From Chionoecetes opilio (taxonomy: Eukaryota > Arthropoda > Malacostraca > Decapoda > Majidae), in NCBI GenBank assembly GCA_016584305.1, contig JACEEZ010021738.1, positions 36,860-100,859 of the forward strand: a stretch of DNA of 64,000 nucleotides, written 5' to 3'. Positions 55,640 through 64,000 of this stretch are shown one piece after another (position 1 is the first letter of the stretch; the number at the start of each line of letters is the position of its first letter). Below the pieces are notes generated by a model that was given only the letters and a program-made list of their open reading frames with translations, ran no database searches and was not told the origin of the DNA. A program made the position numbers and the translations under genes.

Positions 55640-57320
55640 GGAGGATTCTTCGTGTGGGCTCGTGGAACGTTCTGAGCCTCTCAGACGATCATCGACTACC
55701 TCTCCTATCGGGCGAGCTCAGTAGGCTGAGGGTGGATATAGTGGGACTCTCTGGAACAGGAGGCCTGGCATTGGCGAGACTAGCAGTGGGGGTTACACCT
55801 ACTACTGGTCCGGCATGAGCAATGGTCACCCGTGTACGGGGAGTAGCTATAGGCGTCTCCAGCAAACTGCAACCTCAGTTGTTGAGGTTACTCCCGGTTG
55901 ATGAGCGTATAATGCGGGTGAGGATGAAACACACTCTGGGTTTCTTGTCTCTTGTTGCAGTGTACGCCCCTACCGAGATGCGTAAAACTGAAGAGAAGGA
56001 GATGTTCTACGCCAAACTCGATTCTGTATTAGACCATGTCCTCCTCGGGACACACTCGTTTCTTGGGCGACTTCAATGCTACTACTGGCACTGTGAGAGA
56101 TGGCTACGAGTTGTGTGTTGGTCCCCATGGCTCCGGTACCACAAACACCAACAGTTCTCTGCTTCTGGGAAATTTGCAAGGTCCAAAGGTGAGAATTGCA
56201 GGTTTTTTGGTATCAGAGACCAGAGCTGCACCGCTGGACATGGTATAGTAATGCCGGGGGGGTAGCTAAGGAGATCGACCACATCCTCGTTAGTACTCGT
56301 TGGAGGATCCTCCAGAACTGCAGGGTTTACCGGAGTGCCGAGTTCTTTGGAACAGATCACAGGGCTTTTTTGTTGCTACACTTTAAACTTCCCTGTCAAG
56401 TCCAGAAGAAACTCAAGAGGTAACCATACTTGGGGTTTCATCTTGAGAAACTGAAGGACTTGACATGTGCTCTGAGTATGCGGGGGCAGTCTCAAGTCAG
56501 TTTGATGTGCTCGGTGCTCTCGGGGACCTGTAGAACTGTAGGATACCTTCAAACGTGAAACTCTACCGGCTGCCAAGGATTGTATTGGGGAGCGCCCGAG
56601 GTCAAGGCGTGGTTTTTTTCTCGACGGAGACGCTGGAGAAAATCGAGGAGAGTCGCGCTGCCAGGCTGGCTGGGGGAACCGGGACCAGCACAGGGCTCTG
56701 TCACGCCGGACTAGAACCCTCCTGAGGGGAGACAAGGAGAGGTATGTCAGGGGTCCTCGCTGAGGATGTCGAGGGTCATTTGAACGCTAATGACCTCCGA
56801 CCGCCTACCGAGCCCTGAAGAAGCTCCTTTCCCAAATCTCCTTCTCGGGCGAGTGCTATTCGAACAGCAGATGGGCGCCTCGTGTCGGACATGGATGGGC
56901 AGATGGCTCGTTGGGGTGAGTACTTTGGGCAGTTGTTCACGGTGGACCCTCCAACTGAGCAGCTTCACACCACTGGGTTACAGGCAGTGGTGCCGATCCT
57001 CCCATTGACGAAACCGCACCCTCTCTTGACGAAGTCAGAGAGGCTGTAGCAAAGTTTTAAGGGTGGAAAGGCAGCTGGTGTTTGTAATATCATGCGGAGC
57101 TCCTCAAAGCTGGGGGTGAGGCCATGATCCGCGGGTTGCATGCTGTCCTGACTGCCGTGTGGCAATCATGTACCATTCCTCCTGACTGGAAAAGGGGGCT
57201 GGTCGTCCCTATCTGGAAAGGGAAAGGGGACCGTCAGGACTGCAACAATTACCGCGGTATTACACTGCTCAGCGTACCAGGCAAGGTGCTTGCCCATCTA
57301 TTGCTGACACGAATTCGCAG
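55640..57320 (+). pseudogene. LINE endonuclease and early RT, multiply frameshifted
   Basis: Readable blocks in several frames are RVGSWN-like start, LSLVAVYAPTEMRKTEEKE, GDFNATTGTVRDGYELCVGP, NAGGVAKEIDHILVSTRW, FFGTDH and PPDWKRGLVVPIWKGKGDRQ. More than ten small indels separate them, clustered in homopolymers, for example extra T or G bases near 56365, 56620 and 56675. Confidence 0.7.
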
Positions 57321-57328
57321 TCATCTGT

Positions 57329-58567
57329 GTGAAGCATCAGAGACCTCAGCAGTCTGGGTTCACGCCTGGTAAGTCAACAACGGACCGTATCCTAGCGCTT
57401 CGTGTCCTGGTGGAACGCCGACGTGAGTTTCGACAGGGGATGCTTGCAGCCTATGTTGATCTCAAGAAGGCGTTTGACTCAGTCCATCGTGAGTCACTCT
57501 GGGATCTTCTGCGACTTCGAGGGATTCCTGCAAGGACTATTGGTTTGATAACTGGTCTGTATTCTGGGACTGAGAGTGCTGTGAAGTGTGGGGCAGGTGT
57601 ATCCAGCTTCTTTCCTGTGAATACAGGAGTGAGGCAAGGGTGTGTCCTTGCCCCATCACTTTTCAACGCTTGTATGGACTGGGTATTGGACAAGGTTGTA
57701 GATCAAAGTGATTGTGGAGCATCCGTCGGCAACACCAAGATCACTGATCTTGTTTTTGCCGATGATGCAGTAATCTTTGCTGAGTCGCTGGAGGTCCTGG
57801 TGATGGCTCTCGAGGCGCTGCACGAGGAGGCAAAGCCTTTGGGACTTGAGGTCTCCTGGCTCAAGACCAAGGTCCAGGTATTTGGAGACTTACTAGATGA
57901 AGCAGTACAATCTGTTCATGCGTGTGGCGAGGACATTGAGATCTTGGAAAGTCTTACATACCTTGGTAGCGCAGTCTATAATGACGGCGGGTCACGTCAA
58001 GAAGTCTTACGGCGGATTGGCATAGCCCACGGTGTTATGGACTCGCTCAGCGGGAGTATTTGGCGTTGTCGGTACCTGTGCAGGAGGACAAAGATCCGGA
58101 TCTTCAAGTCGCTTGTGATCCCTGTCTTACTCTATGGTTGTGAGACATGGACACTAAATAGTGACTTGAAGAGACGAATCAATGCCTTTGGTAATAAGTG
58201 TCTTCGCAGAATCATGGGGTATCGCTGGGATGATTACGAGTCAAATCAGCGATTGCACCGTGAGACTGAATCGAGGCCTATTACCTGCATAGTCCGTCAG
58301 CGCCAACTTCGGCTATATGGGCATGTGGCACGCTACCCTGAAACCGATCCTTCCCATCGGGTTGTATCTGTAAGAGACAATCCGGCGTGGAGGAGGCCAA
58401 GGGGGCGCACACAAGGCTCGTGGCTGGGGCAAGTTGATGTTTCTTGTCGAGAGCTGCTTGGTATGGGAAAGGAGCCTGCATGGGAACTCGCGCGTGGTGA
58501 CCCCCGGGAGTGGCGTCGTAGGGTGGGCGAGGCGACGCGCCCCCCGGCGTATGCCCCCAATGATTGA
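57329..58567 (+). CDS. LINE reverse transcriptase, palm to C-terminus (412 codons open)
   Basis: Begins KHQRPQQSGFTPGKSTTDRI, then AAYVDLKKAFDSVHRESLWD (motif A), NTGVRQGCVLAPSLFNACMD (motif B), LVFADDAVIFAES (motif C FADD), GLEVSWLKTKVQVFGD, and the C-terminal VLLYGCETWTLNSDLKRRIN...KCLRRIMGYRWDDYESN and RQRQLRLYGHVARYPETDPS. It lacks the preceding fingers domain in frame because of a 1-nt insertion near 57327. The intact palm suggests a fairly recent copy. It makes cDNA by target-primed reverse transcription in active relatives. Confidence 0.75.
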   Translation: MKHQRPQQSGFTPGKSTTDRILALRVLVERRREFRQGMLAAYVDLKKAFDSVHRESLWDLLRLRGIPARTIGLITGLYSGTESAVKCGAGVSSFFPVNTGVRQGCVLAPSLFNACMDWVLDKVVDQSDCGASVGNTKITDLVFADDAVIFAESLEVLVMALEALHEEAKPLGLEVSWLKTKVQVFGDLLDEAVQSVHACGEDIEILESLTYLGSAVYNDGGSRQEVLRRIGIAHGVMDSLSGSIWRCRYLCRRTKIRIFKSLVIPVLLYGCETWTLNSDLKRRINAFGNKCLRRIMGYRWDDYESNQRLHRETESRPITCIVRQRQLRLYGHVARYPETDPSHRVVSVRDNPAWRRPRGRTQGSWLGQVDVSCRELLGMGKEPAWELARGDPREWRRRVGEATRPPAYAPND

Positions 58568-58570
58568 TTG

Positions 58571-58895
58571 TTCTATTATACGTATTTAATTAATTGTCCT
58601 TATTGATCAGCACACTCGAAGTCATTTGCAACACATGATAATTATAAGTGATATGAAACAAATAACTTCAGGACGGGACACTTTTTTTTATTCTTTTATG
58701 AAGTCAAACTACATACTGGCATTCTGACTGCAATTAACTAAATGTGGATCGTGCTAATTTGCGAGACTCATTATCAGAGAGAAGGGTAGGTAAACAGAAA
58801 ATGCGGCTCCAATGAACGTATATTTTTTCGTCTCTTTAAGCTGACCGGAGCACTGCTGCCTGCCGCCTTGTGATTAGCGACGGCTCTATAATGGC
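58571..58895. other. Short non-coding gap between two LINEs
   Basis: AT-rich, no motif. LINE coding similarity starts near 58905. Confidence 0.45.
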
Positions 58896-58900
58896 GATCA

Positions 58901-60600
58901 GTGGCGCAGACAGACCTTGCATCTCCAAGTGCTAGGGAAAGACTGCGACAAGAACAGAGAGGCATAGATTTTTTGTCTAGCGGCTGGGAATCTTACAATG
59001 TTCGTTATACACCTCGTGAGCTTTGTCAAGCCATGAAGGTTTGCGCTGACACTTCCCCGGGCCAACATGATATACCATATGCGATGCTCTGTCATCTAAG
59101 AGATGAGGCTCTATATTTCTTGTTGAGCATCTATAATAGAATATGGATTGAAGGAACCTTCCCAAGTAGCTGGGGTGTGGCGGTGGTGATCCCGATCCTT
59201 AAGCCTGGGAAGGGCCATTCACTACCGACGAATTTCCGCCCCAAAGCCCTAACTTCATGTGTGTGTAAGCTGTTCGAAAAAATGGTAAATGGTCGACTTA
59301 TATGGTTTTTGGAACGGGAAAACTTTTTCTCCCGTTCTCAGTGTGGATTCCGTAAGCATCACTCCACTACGGAAGCACTTATTTCCTTAGAGTCATCCAT
59401 ATGCGGGGCATTTGCCTCTCGACAACACCATGTGACCATATTTTTCGACAAGAGAAGGCTTACAACACAGCTTGGAGACACGGTATATGGCAGTCTCTGT
59501 ATGAGATTGGACTAAGAGGTCGTTTGCCTGTGTTCCTCCAGAGTTTCCTAGCCAACCGGGTTCTTAGAGTTCGAGTTGGCAACATACTGTCTTCTGAACA
59601 CCCGCTTCCAGGTGGCATCCCCCAAGGCAGCGTCTTGAGTGTAGCTCTGTTCGCTGTGGCCATCAATGGTATTGTTGATGTACTGCCAGAGGGGATTGTT
59701 AGTACATTATATGTGGATGATTTATCAATCTCTTTTGCTGCTTCCAGGATGTCGGTTGCAGAGAGGAGACTTCAAATTGCTATTGAAAAAAGTTGGTGAA
59801 TGGACGACGAATCGTGGCTTCCGGTTTTCTCCAACGAAGACTGTAGCGGTTCATTTTTGCAGAACCCGTGGGATTCATCCCGACCCAGACCTGTATCTTT
59901 ACGATAAGAGAATACCATGCAGGGAAGAGACCCGGTTTTTAGGACTCATTTTTGACAATAGACTGACTTGGGTACCTCACCTTCGTGCTCTCAAGACTGA
60001 CTGTCTTCGAACCATGGATCTACTGAAAGTCCTCTCGCACACCAGCTGGGGGGATCGCGCTACGGGGGGATCGCGCTACACTCCTATATCTTCATCGCTC
60101 ACTTATCCTTTCGAAGCTTGAATATGGATGTGAAGTGTACTCCTCTGCCACACCCACTCGACTGCGGATGCTGGATTCGGTACATCATGCTGGTGTCCGT
60201 CTGGCAACCGTCATGTTCAGGTCATCTCCCATCCCAAGTCTATTGGTGGATGCTGGTGTCCTCCCATTAGATCTTCAACGCCAGTCCCTCATTTTAAGGT
60301 GTTGGTATCGCCTCCAACGCCTCCCTGACTCAATAGCTTGCCGTGCTGTGTCTTGTGATTTAGGTTAGCAACTTTACCATGAGCGAATAGGCTTACCAAA
60401 GCCCCTTGGTTTCCGTTTAAAAGCTATTATGGAGACGCTATCCTTCCCTGCTTTACGGATCTGCCCGCATAGACCTACGAGAGTCGGTCCATGGCTTCTC
60501 CCAGAAGTGTCCTTCTGCAAAAGCCTTCCGCTCTCAAAAGGGTCTTTACCTCCTCAGGCTGAGCGCGCCCAGTTTTTTGACCACTATTGCACACATCAAT
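58901..60600 (+). pseudogene. Jockey-type LINE reverse transcriptase, frameshifted and 3'-truncated
   Basis: Frame 1 (58901-59440): TSPGQHDIPYAMLCHL, WGVAVVIPILKPGKGHSLPT, NFRPKALTSCVCKLFEKMV, QCGFRKHHSTTEALISLESS. After a frameshift at FFD (near 59445) frame 2 gives EKAYNTAWRHGIW, GGIPQGSVLSVALFAVAING and the catalytic YVDDLSISFAASRM. A second shift near 59790 gives FRFSPTKTVAVHFCRTRGIH and ETRFLGLIFDNRLTWVPHL. A third near 60120 gives SVHHAGVRLAT and SSPIPSLLVDAGVLPL. It ends near 60600 before the RNase H region. The upstream endonuclease is missing. Confidence 0.75.
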
Positions 60601-60603
60601 AGC

Positions 60604-61083
60604 CCTATGCGGCCGCCGTCCCCATGCGGCCGCCCGTATGATCCACATATATAGAGGGCAGTCGCGCGGAGCAAACTATTGTTATACGTATATGTTTATT
60701 GTACGTTATGTTTAACATATATAACTATATGTTAAACATAAGATATGTCATAAGTTACTAACGTAACCTCACTATAACCCCTAAAAATTACTAACCTAAC
60801 CTCACTATAACCCCCTAAAAGTTACTAACCTAACCTCACTATAAGTTACTAACCTAACCTCACTATAACCCCTAAAAGTTAATAACCTAACCTCACTATA
60901 AGTTACTAACCTAACCTCACTATAATCCCCTAAAAATTACTAACCTAACCTCACTATAACCCCTAAAAGTTACTAACCTAACCTCACTATAACCCCTAAA
61001 AGTTACTAACCTAACCTCATTATAACCCCCTAAAAGTTACTTATATTGCCGTAGGCGGCCGCATGGGGTCCGCGGCCGCATTG
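60604..61083. mobile_element. NotI-site-rich inverted-repeat element enclosing a telomere-like array
   Basis: TATGCGGCCGCCGTCCCCAT with GCGGCCGCC on the left is mirrored by GGCGGCCGCATGGGGTCC with GCGGCCGCAT on the right, about 34 bp imperfect. No TSD was identified. It lies at the truncated end of the Jockey-type LINE. Confidence 0.7.
60745..61042 (+). repeat. 24/33-bp tandem array based on CCTAACCTCACTATAA
   Basis: Units AGTTACTAACCTAACCTCAC plus TATAACCCCTAAA (33 bp) alternate with a shorter 24-bp form lacking ACCCCTAAA. About ten units. Each contains CTAACCTAACC, like the arthropod telomere repeat. Confidence 0.85.
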
Positions 61084-61091
61084 GGGATACA

Positions 61092-61326
61092 CCTTACACA
61101 CAACAACCCCTTACACACAACAACCCCTTACACACAACAACCCCTTACACGCAACAACCCCTTATACACAACAACCCCTTACACACAACAACCCCTTACA
61201 CACAACAACCCCTTACACACAACAATCCCTTACACACACAACCCCTTACACACAACAACCCCCTTACACACAACAACCCCTTACACACAACCCCTTACAC
61301 ACAACAACCCCCTTACACACAACAAT
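61092..61326 (+). repeat. 17-bp minisatellite, about 14 copies
   Basis: The unit ACACAACAACCCCTTAC repeats with a few variants (14- and 18-bp forms, ACGCAACAA, ATACACAAC). It starts nine bases after the end of the GCGGCCGC element. Confidence 0.9.
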
Positions 61327-61375
61327 TGGTGATAGTGGTGGTGACACACAGCAACACAGCAGCATCCGGTGAGTG

Positions 61376-61443
61376 AGTGAGTGAGTGTGTGTGTGTGTGG
61401 TGAGTGTGTGTGTGGTGTGGGGTGTGTGGTGTGTGTGTGTGTG

Positions 61444-61500
<57 letters not shown>
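61376..61500 (+). repeat. (TG)n microsatellite
   Basis: GAGTGAGTG passes into TG repeats with GTG variants, then a pure 55-bp TG run ending at 61499, next to the SINE head. Confidence 0.95.
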
Positions 61501-61504
61501 TGGG

Positions 61505-61772
61505 AACTCTGTAGTGTAGTGGTTAGCACGCTCGGCTTACAACCGAGAAGTCCCGGGTTCGATCCCCGGGCGGAGCGAAAGATAGATGGGTGGTCTTTCT
61601 TAAATCCCTAGCCCCTGTCCACCCAGCAGTGAATGGGTACCGGGTGCCAGCCGGGGGTTGTAACCCCCCCCCGGGGTGGTGGCTTCGGCCAACACTAATA
61701 TATGCAGCAGCGGTAGATCACTATGGCTCTGAGGCATTATCCTCGAAACAAACAAACAAGAAACAAGAAAAC
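61505..61772 (+). mobile_element. tRNA-derived SINE (family 1), full copy
   Basis: The head reads GTGTAGTGGTTAGCACGC (A box), a CTCGG-CTTACAA-CCGAG anticodon arm (TAC in the loop, tRNA-Val-like), then GGTTCGATCCC (B box). D, anticodon and T stems pair but the acceptor stem does not, so it is a SINE head and not a tRNA gene. The body CCCCTGTCCACCCAGCAGTG...CCAACACTAA follows and an AAACAAACAAG tail ends it before a (TG)n run. RNA polymerase III transcription from the A and B boxes is expected. Confidence 0.8.
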
Positions 61773-61773
61773 A

Positions 61774-61775
<2 letters not shown>

Positions 61776-61828
<53 letters not shown>
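61776..61828 (+). repeat. (TG)n microsatellite at the SINE tail
   Basis: About 50 bp of TG repeat directly after the A-rich SINE tail. 61830-62440 shows no gene motif. Confidence 0.95.
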
Positions 61829-62442
61829 AGTGTATCACTACAAATCCTTGCAAATTTCAACTTCCCGTTCCAATCTGCCCTAGTCCGCCGCACTAATCAT
61901 TTCAACACATTTAACGTTGTCGTATCAGTCGGAAACGTGTGCAAACTTTTCTCGCAAGGCACAGCTGTCTTGCTGCACCTATAAGGGATGCATACATGTG
62001 GCATCTCGCAAATTGTTTTTATCAGAAACACCCAAAAATCTTCAAGTACTATTTATCTCTTGTGTTTACGTGCTTCTGATCAGCGCGGGGAGAGGAGCCT
62101 CTTCCTCCTCTTACGTCACCGAGCTGTGGCGCATCGTCTGCCAGTTGCCAGCAGCGTTTTCGAAGCTCGGGGAATTTACAGATTTTGATTGCGGATTATT
62201 AAAAAACGGCTGACTGGATGCAAAAACTGACAACATATTGTTGATAATGGCTATACTCTAACTACATAAAATCAGGAATGATGAAATGGTCTGAACGATT
62301 ACTTTAACTATGGCTTTGTTGAAATTATAGTAATAATTGACGTGAACTCACCTTGCTATTAACCCAAAAACTACCTAAGCTGCACTGATACCCTATTTAG
62401 ACGCTAACTAAGGTATACTCAGCAGTGGCAGATGGGTTGATG

Positions 62443-63061
62443 CATAGACCACTGTATACCTGGACTGCACACGCGACAATGTTTTGAATTGCGGGACTGC
62501 ATAGGGGCCTGCAGGGCGCCAGACAAAGAGATATAGTGGTCTATGGACTATCATATAGACTGGTTTATCAGTATATATGATATACTGTAATCTTCGTAAA
62601 TGTTTGTTCTATAATATTATCAAATAAAAAACAGTAAAGCACGCTAAAGTAATGCCATTACGAGACTATGAAGAAATATGCATGAACTTAATATTCATTT
62701 AACTCTTCGCCATTTAAAACTTTGCGAGTCAACTTTTATCATGAAGGGTATCAATAGAAGCGCAATTTTATTAGCTTTCCATTGCTATATTTCGTTATCT
62801 GATAAATTAATTAGAACCATGCATAAATTCGCGTTAAATAAATAAATAAAATCATCAATCGGATAATTTTCCCGATTGATGATGTTATTTATTTACTTAT
62901 ATATTTCGTTTTCTGATAAATTAATTAGTATCATGTATAAATTAGCGTTGACTAAATAAATAACCTCATCAATCGGGAAAATTACCCGTTTGATGATTTT
63001 ATTTATTTAGTTAACGCTAATTTATGCATGGTTCTAATTCATTTATCAGATAACGAAATAC
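62443..63061. mobile_element. Third foldback element, truncated in its right arm
   Basis: Left end is type A (CATAGACCACTGTATACCTG...GGTCTATGGACTATCATATAG). The left arm matches 38146-38460. Two centre units (CAATCGG...CCCGATTG at 62866; CAATCGGG...CCCGTTTG at 62979) follow. The right arm stops at GATAACGAAATA (63061), where transposase coding sequence begins. Confidence 0.85.
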
Positions 63062-64000
63062 AACTACAGGAATGGACGTGTTTCAAACTCTGGATGACTT
63101 TATGAAGGATAATGGAATCAGTTGGACTAATTGCATCGGAATATGTACTGATTGCGCTGCAGCCATGACTGGCAGGAATAAAGGAGGAGTGACCAGAATA
63201 TTAGAAGTTGCTCCCCGTGCCATTGCAACTCACTGTTTTTTGCACAGTGAAATGCTCGCTGCAAAAGGCTTGGAGCCTGGGCTTCACGCAGTTATGAACA
63301 CTGCTGTAGAAATTGTAAACTTCGTTAGAGCAAGGGCCACAAATTCCAGACTGTTTGCTGCACTCTGTGAGGAAGTGAAGTAGGTGCAGACTATATATAT
63401 ATCTCTACTTATGCATACAGAGGTGAGATGGTTGTCTCGCGGGCGGATGCTCACACGCTTATTCAGCCTAAGGGAGGAGCTGTATACATTCCTCTCAGAG
63501 AAGAATCCTGAGCTTGCAGATTTCTTTAATGATGATATATGGCTTCTTCAGCTGAGCTACCTGGCAGACATATTCAGCGAAGTAAATAAGCTGAACAAAG
63601 CAATGCAAGGTGCAAACACAAACAACATTTCTCAGTACCAAGAAGTTGAGGCTTTCAAAATAAAGCTCAAGTTGTGGCGTGTTCGTACCTCGTCAGGAAT
63701 CACTGATATGTTTGAAAATAAGCATGCATTCATTCAAGACAGAGGCATTAATTTCAATGTAGTCAAAGCACAGGTAACATTGCACCTGTCAAAGTTGTTG
63801 GAGAAATTCAACAGCTATTTCCCTGAGCTAACTGAGGAGCAGGCTGCTTCTTACCAGTTGATAGAAAACCCCTTCATTGAGAATATTGAAATGAAGCTCC
63901 CAGAAGCCTCACAGTCAAAATGATTAGAGGAGCTCATTGACCTATCATCTGATGGTACCCTGAAGACTCGATTCAGTGCAGGGCCACTAGAAACCTTCTG
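63062..64000 (+). pseudogene. hAT-type transposase remnant, ZBED5/FAM200/SCAND3-like, runs off window end
   Basis: From 63066 one reading frame encodes VFQTLDDFMKDNGISWTNCI, GICTDCAAAMTGRNKGG, ATHCFLHSEMLAAKGLEP, then after an in-frame TAG (63381-63383) TEVRWLSRGRMLTRLFSLRE, FFNDDIWLLQLSYLADIFSE, LNKAMQGANTNN, and after an in-frame TGA (63921-63923) EELIDLSSDGTLKTRF to the window end. CTDCAAAMTG (second catalytic Asp region), HCFLHSE and EVRWLSRG are diagnostic of this domesticated-hAT-like group. The N-terminal BED finger and first catalytic Asp are missing. No frameshift separates the blocks; only two stops break it. Confidence 0.8.

Larger units (their letters stand above)
55625..58570 (+). 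mobile_element. RTE-type LINE, nearly full-length but broken in its 5' half
   Basis: It starts near CTGGGATCAACCTGCGGAGG, at the same place as the minus-strand copy (near 21170), and ends CCAATGATTGATTG (short repeat tail). The endonuclease half (55640-56430) and linker/early RT (56430-57330) contain many single-base indels. The 3' half is open for 412 codons. It is the most complete RTE-type LINE copy in the window. Confidence 0.8.

Noticed and set aside
61510..61577. Possible tRNA-Val(TAC) gene
   Set aside because: D, anticodon and T arms fold, but the acceptor stem is mismatched and a SINE body and tail follow, so it is a SINE head.

Overview
This is a eukaryotic, arthropod-type genomic window with one complete split host gene embedded in dense, nested transposable elements and microsatellites. 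The very high content of (AG)n, (AC)n, (AT)n and (ACT)n tracts, the many CCTAA/TTAGG-like runs (the arthropod telomere pentamer) and the mix of RTE-, CR1/L2- and Jockey/I-type LINEs suggest a crustacean, perhaps a decapod. The species cannot be named from the sequence. Single N bases at 6996 and 17985 show this is assembled data.

Layout. 1-122 is the end of a foldback element. 807-3347 is a complete but dead DNA transposon with long terminal inverted repeats (TIRs), a 4-bp target duplication (TSD) and a decayed transposase. 4100-5340 is the 5' part of a CR1/L2-like LINE (ORF1 with an SGNH-esterase-like domain). 5388-6964 holds pogo-like and unassigned transposon coding fragments. 7640-9770 is a microsatellite block with a SINE fragment. 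9900-12600 carries a minus-strand degraded reverse transcriptase. 13160-14460 holds tandem repeats. 16205-17310 is a broken transposon ORF followed by a truncated copy of a DNA element. A full-length copy of that element (18645-20226) splits a minus-strand RTE-type LINE. 21760-23890 is a CR1-like LINE split by another TIR element. 25200-32760 is an RTE-type LINE containing a very young LTR retrotransposon (25425-29746, identical LTRs, intact gag and pol, a clear -1 frameshift signal) and a rearranged 3' duplicate. 33-43 kb holds microsatellites, a LINE fragment with a 25-bp TSD and a nested hAT-type MITE, I/Jockey-like LINE remnants, two large foldback elements and several MITEs.

The host gene. 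44934-48355 (+) is an eight-exon serine carboxypeptidase of peptidase family S10, a lysosomal protective protein (cathepsin A)-like enzyme of 468 residues. All seven introns are GT-AG and the frame is open throughout. The introns and the stop codon carry LINE fragments and piggyBac-like TTAA MITEs.

49-64 kb is again mobile DNA: MITEs, a tRNA-derived SINE inserted in a MITE with a 12-bp TSD, a nearly full-length RTE-type LINE (55.6-58.6 kb), a Jockey-type LINE (58.9-60.6 kb), telomere-like and 17-bp tandem arrays, a second SINE family, a third foldback copy and a 5'-truncated hAT-type transposase (ZBED5/FAM200-like) running off the end. I found no functional tRNA, rRNA or CRISPR. The mobile elements share no pathway with the carboxypeptidase gene. 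Their interest lies in the nesting order, in the recoding signal, and in elements placed at gene boundaries.
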